46,176 nucleotides of DNA from Davidsoniella eucalypti. Its lineage: Eukaryota > Ascomycota > Sordariomycetes > Microascales > Ceratocystidaceae. Each line of letters opens with the position of its first letter. The first letter of the stretch is position 1. Positions 10,003-19,870 of this stretch are shown here, piece by piece. The position numbers and the translations under genes are program-made. Location: contig RMBW01000160.1 in NCBI GenBank assembly GCA_004009845.1, forward strand, positions 1 to 46,176, written 5' to 3'. A model generated the notes under the pieces. The model made no database searches and was not told the origin of the DNA. It was given only the letters and a program-made list of their open reading frames with translations.

Positions 10003-11625
10003 TATTTGCGCAGGCGACCGGCCGAATCTACAGAATACTGGGCGATGGATATGCTGCCGACGCGATAACTGATGCTATGCAGTTATGCTGCTGCGGTCAC
10101 GGAGATAGTATAATAGGTGGGTGGGCAGCTGAAATGCTGGATGATTGGCGATGAAATTATATGTAGTTAGCAGTTGTTGTGGTAGTTGTGGTGGTGGGCC
10201 AGAAAGTCGTATCAAAGCGATTGAGCTAGTATGGAGCTTAGCTGCTGCTTGTATTACTGCTACTGGCTGGTTCAGCAGCTACACAATACGGAGCTGCCAG
10301 TGTAATAGAGGCGATGGAAATAGATGGGCGATTGACTAAATCTGATACAGATGTATTGGAAGACAGAAATATGACCGATATTGTTTATTTCTGTAGCTCT
10401 TTGGGAAAAAATATAACGGAAAAAGGGTGCCTTTATCCAGTAAGGCAGGTGTGGGCAGGCAAACAAAAACTGAAAGGGTCTGGTTTCTGATTTTGTTGTT
10501 GATATTGGTCTTTACAGGTTGATTTTGACTTTCTATAGCAGATGCTAGTTATTTTTCTAGACTCATCTAGTTACTCCTTTGCAGCCTAATCAATCCTGGA
10601 TCTTGTAAAGATGGAAAACCATACCCTTTCCTTTAGTTATCGAAACCAACCATATTACTGATTGCCTACAAACGAAATAAATAACTAGTTAACTATTTAA
10701 AATAGATTGTAATTAGTACAAAAGAACCTGTAGTCATAGATAATCAATGCACATCATATTTGTACTCATGGCAACAGTGTTTAGATATTACATGCTTCCT
10801 GTTCTTCAAAGTATGACTTTTACTCTTTTGAACTGTACAGGTTTTTTGCCAAAGCAATGTTATTCATTGTCGTATCTTACATGACACATGTATCTGCGTG
10901 TACTTGCCGATGCCTCCTAGATGTCAGGCTGCCCGATTTTGCATAAGCTATGTATGGCATATGCACATATAGTTGTATGTGTGCCTACTCATGTACGTTG
11001 TCGTCACTTTTCTACAAGGCAGATCAAGATGGGGTAGGTTGATGTTGATGTCTGGCTCCTGATTGTTTCTCAGGCTTCTTGAGGTTAACATTATTGAGGC
11101 TCTTAAAAAAAAGTGGCGTTGGGTTGTGGCGCGACTTGCGCTTACAACTACCCAAAAAGGATCAGTCACTAATAGACATATAATTTTTGATAAGACAAGA
11201 TAAAATACAAGAAGATAATGGTAGATTTGACGTGTGCCTGTATAACAGTATAAGTAATATCTGGAACTATGAAGATGGCATAAATCCAATTGCGCCGTGC
11301 CAAGTTAGAAGTGCTGCTACATGAACTAGAAGAAAAAAGAATCATGGCCAACAAGAAAACAGAAAGGAAACATGACAGAAAACAAATACGTCGTTCAAAC
11401 CTCAGCGGAACATCTATATGACTAAAAATGAATACGAAACAAAAAGATAGAAAAACCCCAAGAAATACAGCTGTAAGGAAGCCCAAGATTAATAAAAAAC
11501 AAAAAAAAACAAAGAATAGAAGAGTTTGGGTTGAAAAGATAAGTGAAGAAAAAAAAGAAATGCTATATGCGTAATGCTACCTACATACGCCGGTCCGTCA
11601 CACATTATTTTTTTGAGAAGAAAAT
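10003..11625. other. Intergenic region upstream of VAC14
   Basis: 1.6 kb between the VAC14 start and the 3' end of the desaturase gene, both on the minus strand. AT-rich, with stops in all frames. No ORF with recognisable content, no tRNA B-box and no clear repeat. The part next to 11626 probably holds the desaturase 3' UTR. Confidence 0.6.
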
Positions 11626-13400
11626 CTAAGAGTGCTGGGCATGGTGATGGCCACCAAGAACTTCACCACGATCAATCATAGTTTGCTTGCACTTGGCCAG
11701 AAGTTGGCCTTGACGAGCAACATCAGCTAGATGGCCAAGCATATACTTGTTGGCATTAACAAAGCCAAAGTAAGCATAAGGGATGTTGGTTTCTTTGCAG
11801 AATTCCAAGACTAGCTTTTGCGCATCACGCAGGTTGTGGCGGGGAATACGGGGGAACAGATGGTGAACAGCCTGGAACTGTAAGCCACCGTGGACAAAGT
11901 CCATCCAGGCAGGGCACTCGACATCCATAGTAGTACGCAGCATCTTCTGGGCAAAGGACTCAGTAGGGCCGAGGTCCATGGTACTCATGGCAAAATGAGA
12001 AAGAGTAATCTGGAGATGGAGAGGAGTAGTGACCATGTGGCTGATCATAACGAAGACGAAACGGTTCCAACCACCATCGATGCTCTTGTACACCAAGCAA
12101 TATCCGAACCAGTACCAGAAGAATGACTGGCCAACAATTTCAAGATAGCGGCACCACCAAGCTTGGCCCTTAGTAGGACCGGTACCCTTGGCAAGGAAGA
12201 TGAAGCCTTGTATGTACAAGTTGAAACGGCCCAGAGAAATGATGGGATAGTAGAGGTATGCCTGCCAGCGGATGATTTTCTGCGCAATCCAATTATAGAC
12301 TAGGACCTTCTTGTGGTAAGTAGACCATAGATTCTCGAAAAAGCGGTGGGAAATAGCCAGGAATGGAAGATGCTGGTTATCGGGGTCATGTTCGGGCAAG
12401 TTCGTGACGATGTGGTGCACATTGTGACTCCATTTCCACCAGCCCAGAGACAGACCACCGACAAAGTCAGCGACCAAGATACCCATCAAAGTATCGGCCG
12501 TGAAGTTCTGTGTGATGGCCATGTGGCCAGAGTCGTGGCCAAAGAAGGACAGCTGGTGCCAGAAGAGACCCAGGGCAACAGCGCTGGTGCAGTACCAGCT
12601 GTGGTGTAGGGCGTACATGCTAGTCGCAAAAAGCAGTGTATAACGAGCAAACTCTTTCGCATATGCCGATGGACGTAGCTTGTACATGCCAGCATCCCGG
12701 ACTCTGTCACGAAGCTCACGGTATTTTTCGATTACTACTGCTTGTGTCTCGGGGTCGATGGCAGGGTATTTGTCGAGATCGAGGGAGATGGCCTTCTTCG
12801 TTTCGAGGTCGAGGTACGTCATGCCGTCCATGGGAACCTTGAGCTCTTCGTCATCCATGCTGGACATGGAGGTGCTACGGGCACCCTCCGAAGCTTCTCG
12901 GCGGGGCTTACGGCCGCGCAGAACAGACTCGGGTTCTCTGTCGAATATAGGAGAGGGAGGGGCCGAGCTGCTGTCACTTGCCGAGCCGGAGATGGCCTTC
13001 TCCTTGTCGTCGCTTTCGACGCAGTAGACGCCGCCCTGGATCGGAGGGACTAGGTTGGTCCAGTTGCCGTCGATGCGGCCAACCCTGTACCGAGACATGA
13101 TGGCGAGGGCTTCTGGTGAATGTAGACTGATGTGACGGAAATCACCACGTTAGCTTTACGATTGCATCGAGACATGCTGTGAGCAACTTACGCGAGCATC
13201 TCGTCTGTAGCATCACGGCCAACCATGTGGTAAACAGCCAAATCACCGCCTGGATGGTAGGGAATCCAGGCGTCGAGCTTGAGAACATGGCCGTCGAAGA
13301 TGACCATTGATCGGCCAGCGGCAATCTGGGCTTTTACGTCGTTGGCCGACATGACGGGATATTCCCGTGTGCGCTTACTAGCGCTAGATTTGGATGTCAT
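11626..13400 (-). CDS. Delta-8 sphingolipid desaturase with N-terminal cytochrome b5, 569 aa
   Basis: This membrane enzyme introduces the 8(E) double bond into the long-chain base of fungal glucosylceramide in the ER. Two exons, complement(join(11626-13126, 13192-13400)), with a 65-bp intron; 569 residues. Residues about 12-85 are a cytochrome b5 domain with heme ligands H49 (HPGG, 49-52) and H72 (LHSPEAL). A Ser-rich disordered linker (about 115-165) follows. The desaturase then shows the three histidine boxes: HDSGH 267-271, HNVHH 304-308 and QAVHH 488-492, with several hydrophobic spans. The Q in the third box is typical of b5-fusion front-end desaturases, so a delta-5/6 acyl desaturase is the main alternative; fungal context and the long linker favour delta-8. 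The start at 13400 is the first ATG; the frame upstream (to 13451) has only TTG. A 3.5-kb gene-free stretch lies upstream. Confidence 0.88.
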
Positions 13401-16400
13401 TGTAGTCTTTTTGGCTAAATAACTTTGGTTGCAGTGGCGGGATACTATCAAACAGGGTCGTCTTGTCTTTTTTTTGGTGTGATGCAGGTAGTTGGAGATA
13501 TGTGAGCTTCTAGAAAACTGTAAAGCTTACAGCAGGAAAAAAAAAGTGGGAGATCCCTTGTACTTGGATAAATAAAAAGAAGACCAGCTACTCTACAGCT
13601 TCAGTTCCTCTTGTACATATAGACATGTTAGTTATATCAACAAGGACACGGGCTCATCCGAAAGGGATTGCTAGTGATTTATATGTGAAACCAGGAACAG
13701 CCAGCAAAGAATAATAGGCAAATAGCACGTAAAAGACGGAGCGTTGCTCAAAGAAACCGAGAGCTTGGCATTGCCCATGGTAGTAAAAAAAAAAAGGACC
13801 AACAAATGCAACTGGAGCCAGGCTAAACAGATGCCCTGTGCCAAAGGACGACATGGGAGCTGAATTCTTTATTGGTAGACTAGCCAAGCACTAAATCGAC
13901 AGCACGGCCACTAATGTTCAGTGGGTATAGGCTATAATGGATGATAATAGGATAGTGCTGGAAATTGGGTTCTTAGTGGGGGGCTGGGATCTGGCCAGTG
14001 AATGGTGCGTTGCGATGGAGCGCTAAAAGGCTCCGATGGCGTGGGATAAACACGCCCAACGTAGTACTTTCAACGCTGTGGCCGATAGATAGTGCAGAAG
14101 GCAGAAGCCTATATCATCCCGATTAAACCAAATAAACTAGCTGTACTAACACTTACTTGGGGCTTAGCGTATGGAGGCAGTGCTTTGCTTTGCTTTACTT
14201 TTACTACTTGTTCATTTCACAATAGATTATGGCTGACAATAAGACACACGAAAATCTACAATCATAGACAACCAACATCAACATCGTCTGACATTTAGCC
14301 GGCATACAATTATACAGCTTATACAACAGCACACCAAGATATATTAACAGCACGCCAAAGTCGAACCCCCTTTCATTCTGCTTGGAAAACATTCAAACAT
14401 CCCTTGCCCCAATAATGCATCTTCTACAATCAAATCATTCGTTGATCGCGCACAAACCTCGCATGTTATTCGTTTAAAAAAAACTGCATAATAAGCATCC
14501 GAGAGCGAGAGTTCGTCTTGAGGAATCCGAGATTTAAAGGCTTAAGGCACCTTTTATTTTTTTATTACTTCTTATGGTCCCTTTGTTTTCTCATCTTTTA
14601 CAACCGAATAGGCGAGAAAGACAGATCGTTTCTGTTATCGAGCAATAATCAGCCAGCTTTGTTGACGCTACAATGGTCAATGCTAAAGAAAAAGAGCCAG
14701 GGACTGTTGGCTAAATGCCAATTTGAAATTTGGCAAGCATGCTATGAACTACTAGCAAGTACGTGAGATACTAATACATTATGTATATACGACCAATTAT
14801 CTGTACATGTAGATCTTGACATTGACACTGTACAAACAACTTGCTCGCCAATCTTGCTCCAAGCTCTGGACTGACATACATATGTAGTGTAGTCTACATG
14901 GTACATCTTCTTCTGTTGAGGCATCCTTCTCTCCTATTCAGCTTGCCTTATTCTTCCTTTCTTTTTTTTCTTTCTCGGGTTCTCAGGTTCTCAGTGGCAC
15001 TGTCAGAGTCGCAGTAAAACGTCCTACCGCTGCCAGGAAACCCCCCCCTTCTTCCTTTTCTAGGCCCCTCGTTTACTAACCCAATTCATACCCAAGTTGC
15101 AACTAGGCTGCCAAATAACCTTTTTTTGTGTCTCCCCTCTTGAAGAAGGAGCACCTTTTTGGAAAAAAAAAAATTTAGGTGCAGAAAAGTAGGGCTGTTT
15201 CTCTAGGTCAAATCCTTGACAATGATTAGTTGTTTTTCTCTCTCTAGTTATGGAAGACCCCCCCTTTCCACGCGTCTTGCCTCTTTTCAACCACAATCCC
15301 AAAATCAAGATCAAACTCCCGGTCACACTAGCTCTACAGATACATTCCAGTAGATTCATAGTGCACTAACTTTTCTGGGCAGGTTGTGTCCATGCGGAAC
15401 TCCATGCAGAAGTCCCTGATTACAACAAACTACTGCCGCCAATATTATACATGTAGGCTATCCCGTTTACACCGCCTCTCAGTGTTTCGCAAAGTCTCAC
15501 GTATCGTATTATCACCCGGAAAATCAACCTCCAACTTCGGGATATGTTCTCTCGAGTGGTTTTGTTCTCTCGAGATATCAGATGTCATATGTCCCTAGAC
15601 TATCGTCCATCATACGTTAAACCGTTCAATTTTACTTTAATTTCCTACAATTTGGCGTCATCAACTGAACTGAACCAATATCACACACAATTTATGGTTC
15701 ATTCTTTAATCACTATGGGCTTGCAAACTTGAAAATCATCTCCGTTGATCCGTCCACCGACTTTGCTCTGATTTTAGCAACTGTATTTTCTTCTTTCGAT
15801 AAACCCCTGGTTTTGGAACAATTTTAGAACAAAAAGGTAGGGAAAGGATCTGTCGTAACATATCTATGATGTGATGTTGCGTATCAAATATTGGCAACAC
15901 GTTACTACATAAAACAACAGACATATCACCTTTCCAACCTGTCCATTAATATGGAACAAGAAGAAAAAAAAGAAGAAAAAGAAAGAAAAAAAGCGCAGAT
16001 GTAAATACAGTAACATCTCCATAGCTCCATAAGATTAATGAATTAAAAAAAAATTACGGGAAATCCCCACGTTAATTGCACTTTCTCAAATCTATAGATC
16101 TATCCAATCATCTCTTCAATACTGTGCATGTTTTTTCTAATTTATTTCTTTGGAAGCTATGTGGAAATTTGAATGTTCAGGTAGATTAAAGTAGCAGTTT
16201 CTTTATGAATTGTTGCCATAAGAAGAACTGATCAGGGTTGTATCTGTAGTCTATCAAGATAACTTTTGGGGTAAAATATTTTAGTTCCTGAGCTATCACT
16301 ACAAATGCATTGTTTTCTCATTAACCGTAGTCTCCGAATTAGATGGCTTTTTTTTAGCTGCATTACTGAAAGACCATCGATGAATCAATAGACGCGGGGA

Positions 16401-16903
16401 AGACTTACTACTCATTAGACCGAGAAATGCAATATTCGGAATGGTTGATCAGTATATAATACAACATGAGGAGTTGTATCAGAATATCTATGACATGACA
16501 TACAAGTCAACATATAAAGACACATAGACAAGACTGCCGAGATACAAAGTTTACAAAAGAAACGATACGATATAGTCTGTGATTGGAGCTAAACAAGATA
16601 GATACAGATACAGGTTTTGAGATACAAACTGATAGAAGTCGATGAATGCACCATATACAATATAGCGTATTTTTCACATGTGCATCCACTGAAATCTAAT
16701 AGTTGAGAAATCATCAAAAGGTAAGGGAGGGGAAAAAAAGAGAGAGTATTGTTAGATAGTATCGGAGGTCATTGTACAATTGTATGCGATCCTAAAAAGG
16801 CGCATTCTATGCTACCACACCAAGCCATTTGAGCTATCGGCGATTCAAAACCTCTAGCACCACAACTTCGACGACTTACCGCCACTGAGGGTTTAGGGTG
16901 CGC
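13401..16903. other. 3.5-kb non-coding region upstream of the desaturase
   Basis: AT-rich region between the desaturase 5' end and the LPD1 3' end. All open frames are short, mostly non-ATG, and unlike any family I know. It contains long pyrimidine-rich runs (about 14930-15060, 15110-15260), homopolymer A/T tracts and a 12-bp direct repeat at 15545-15574. The desaturase promoter and a possible long 5' leader must lie at its left end. I see no gene. Confidence 0.6.
15545..15574. repeat. 12-bp direct repeat
   Basis: TGTTCTCTCGAG occurs at 15545-15556 and again at 15563-15574, 18 bp start to start. GATAT precedes the first copy (overlapping it by the last base) and ATATC follows near the second, giving partial outer symmetry. 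It could be a paired protein-binding site or chance. Confidence 0.5.
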
Positions 16904-19086
16904 TTAGAAGTGGATAGCCTGGGCGTGGGTAGCCATGGCAGCCTCCTTGAAGGCCTCAGCAAGAGTAGGGTGGGCATGGCACGTCCGGGCAATGTCCTCG
17001 GTGGAAGCACCGTACTCCATAGCCAGAGCACCCTCAGCAATCATCTCACCGGCGTTGGGACCGATGATGTGAACACCAAGTAGTCTGTCAGTCTCGGGAT
17101 CAGCGAGCATCTTGACCATACCGTCGGAGTCCTGGTTGGTCTTGGCACGAGAGTTGGCGCTGAAGGGGAAAGTGCCGACCTTGTAGGGGATACCGGCAGC
17201 CTTGAGCTCCTGCTCGCTCTGGCCAACCCAAGAAACCTCGGGGTGGGTGTACATGACCGAGGGGATGACGCCGTAGTTGACGTGACCGTGGCCCTTGGTG
17301 ATGTACTCAACAACAGCGACAGCCTCCTCCTCGGCCTTGTGAGCCAGCATGGGGCCGAAGGTGGCATCACCAACGCAGCGGATGTGAGAAGCAGAGGTGC
17401 GGAACTCAGAGTCGATGATGACACGGTTGCGCTCATCAAGCTCGACGCTGGTGTTCTCAAGACCAAGACCGTTGGTGAAGGGGCGACGGCCAATGGCGAC
17501 CAGGACAACCTCGGCTTCCAGCTATATTTTGGGATTTTTGTTAGTTATTTGATTCTATGGGGGCATTTCAAAGGGTCTGGATAAATGTGCGTGTGATGTA
17601 ACTTACAGTCTCGGGCTTGCCACCCTTGGCAGCATCAACCTCCAGCTTGACCTTCTCGCCGGTCTTGTCACCGCTGATGACCTTGGTAGACAGCTTGAAG
17701 TCGATGCCCTGCTTCTTCAGAAGCTTCTGTGCGGACTTGGAGATCTCGGAATCCATACCGGGACCACCAATCTGGTTCAGGAACTCAACGACGGTGACCT
17801 TGGCGCCCAGACGAGACCAGACGGAACCCATCTCAAGACCGATGATGCCACCACCAATGATAATCATGCTCTCGGGAACCTTCTTCAGGGACAGGGCTCC
17901 GGTGCTGGTGATGATGCGCTCCTCGTCAATATCCATGCCGGGGAACGGAGTAGCCTCGGAACCAGTGGCAATCAGAATGTTCTTGCCGGAGACGGTGGTC
18001 TCACCGCCGTCGTTCAGGGAAACCTTGATATCGTTCTCGTTGACGAAAGAACCGGTACCCTTCAGGTACTCGACGTTGTTCTTCTTGAGCAGGAATTCGA
18101 TACCCTTGGTCAGACCACCGACCGAAATATCCTTGGCCTTCATCAGGTTGGCTAGGTTGAGCTTGACATCTCCAACCTCGATACCGCGGTTCTTGGAGTC
18201 ATGGAGAATGGTGTGGTAAAGGTGAGAGTTGTTCAGGAGCGATTTTGAGGGAATGCAACCGACGTTCAGGCAGGTACCACCCAGGGTGCCGCGCTTCTCA
18301 ATGCAGGTGACCTATTGAGAATGATAGAACGGATCATGTTAGACAGATGTCATATATGAAGGGGCAATCAAGAAATGTAATGCTCAAGGTCGATCGAGAT
18401 CGATTCGAAACGGCGATCGGTAACCGCACATCCCGAAGCATGGAGGGGTAAGAGAGGCGTTGTGCGGCTTACCTTCAGACCCTCCTGGCCAGCCTTGATA
18501 GCGGCGACGTAACCGGCAACACCACCGCCGATAATGACAAGGTCCTTCTGCTCTAAAAGCGGAAGATTGTTAGTTTACTAGTACTGAAACAGCGGGAATG
18601 GCTATTGACGACAATATAGCATTGCTGATAGTGGTTGGATAGAGGGCGTGGCAGGTGTATGATAGTCCGGAGATATGGGGGAGACCGGGAACAGCGTACC
18701 AGTGGCGGAAGAGTATAGGCGCGTCCATCTCGAGGTAATGCTACAGACGAAAACACGACAAAGTCAGCAACTGGATGTCCCGAGTGAGATTGACGCAAGG
18801 TCTGAGACGAGAGGACCGGCCTGAGTCGCAATGTCAAAGGGCATATAGCCGTATCTTTGAACTTTTCTATACGGCGGCCGGTTTCCGAGATTTATTTATT
18901 TATTGTTTTTTTTTTTTTTTTGGTTTGGTTTGGTTTGGGAGATACCGATACTACCAACTTGTATGGCCCTGGGCCAAAATACATTGAATAGTGATGAGCA
19001 GTAACCAGTATCAGCATATTGACTCACCTAGCCTGTCTGGTAGCCGAGCGAGCGGCCGCGCGAGATATTAAAGAGCTCGAAAGCAT
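16904..19086 (-). CDS. LPD1: Dihydrolipoamide dehydrogenase (E3), mitochondrial, 500 aa
   Basis: E3 reoxidises dihydrolipoamide with NAD+ in the pyruvate, 2-oxoglutarate and branched-chain dehydrogenases and the glycine cleavage system, in the mitochondrial matrix. Five exons (complement): 19028-19086, 18700-18740, 18473-18552, 17607-18311 and 16904-17521; 501 codons in phase. The presequence (MLSSSLISRAAARSATRQAS..RLYSSA) is Arg/Ser-rich without acids, and is split by a 287-bp intron. FAD-binding GGGVAG is at 42-47. The redox-active pair is C74/C79 in GGTCLNVGCIP. The NAD fold shows IIIGGGIIGLEMGS. The C-terminal interface has HAHPTLAEA, with the catalytic His-Glu pair at H479/E484. Codon use is strongly biased to C-ending codons, as in highly expressed genes. 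The start was chosen because it is the only ATG giving a targeting peptide after splicing. Confidence 0.97.
18921..18938. repeat. (GGTTT)n tract beside a poly(T) run
   Basis: A T-run ending at 18920 is followed by three-plus copies of TGGTT/GGTTT. On the gene strand this is a CCAAA repeat followed by oligo(A) inside LPD1 intron 1. An identical 18-nt core recurs at 28841-28858. Confidence 0.6.
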
Positions 19087-19870
19087 TATGAAAAAAAAGA
19101 AAACGAGGATATCGTGGAAAAAAAACTAACGATTCGTATGACGAAAAGATATGCGAAGGTAGGGGAATGGGGGAGGGGATGGGAGGGAGGATTTCGATTA
19201 TGAGAGGCTTACTTGGGAGAGAGCTTTCAAAACTTCGAAACTTCAATTTACAGAACAGAAAAACGTCGCGAGCTCTTGGGTGGGTGTAAACGAAGTTCTG
19301 CCGATCCTTTGGTTCTTACTTTATATTTGCTTAAGTAAAACGGCTTTTTTTTTCTCTCTATTTTTTTTGGGCCCGATATTTTCCAAGGCGCCCGCCCAAC
19401 CATTTTAGAGAGGACCCAGAATTTGAAGAACAAAAAAAAACACTCTTAGTTTTGCCTATGCGGAAGGCGGGACCGAACTTGGTCTTATCCCGACCATTTC
19501 CGTAGCTCTTCTTTGTAGCGTTTTACTAGCAAGCTTTGTTGAACGACAGGTTCAAGCGCACTTCGCCACACATTGTTAAGCCAAAGCGCCACATTTGATG
19601 CCACACACTATGGCGCTTACCGTAGTTCCTGGCGCAACGACATCCCTTTTCCAATCCATCGGTTTAATACGGATGACCCATTGTCATCTTGATACTTGAT
19701 CGTTGCTGGGACTTTTATGACAAGATCATCTTCTTTGCGAATAAATCTAGGTTTGAAAATTTTGAACAGAGATTATGCCGGCTATGAATATAATAAACAT
19801 GGATATTAATACAATACTACCAAACTCCGTCTTTTGTACCTCCCATCCCATCCCGGTCTATTTGATGAGT
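19087..19870. promoter_or_regulatory. LPD1 promoter region / SGD1 3' flank
   Basis: 784 bp between the SGD1 stop and the LPD1 start, same strand. It contains a G-rich tract (19162-19190) about 75-105 bp upstream of the LPD1 ATG, A/T runs, and a GTAAGC donor-like site near 19213 that might mark a 5' UTR intron. No ORF of interest. Confidence 0.5.
19162..19190 (+). promoter_or_regulatory. Possible G-quadruplex tract in the LPD1 leader/promoter
   Basis: Five G-runs of three or more lie within 26 nt (19162-65, 19169-73, 19175-78, 19181-83, 19185-87) with loops of 1-3 nt, which fits the G4 pattern. They are on the strand opposite the LPD1 message, that is the template strand, so any effect would be on DNA rather than mRNA. 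Structure is predicted by pattern only. Confidence 0.4.

Noticed and set aside
14356..14372. Possible tRNA B-box (GGTTCGA on the minus strand)
   Set aside because: The following bases do not fit GGTTCGANTCC and no acceptor stem or A-box can be formed around it.
16880..16900. TTAGGG-like telomeric motif (also near 42970)
   Set aside because: Single isolated occurrences, not arrays.
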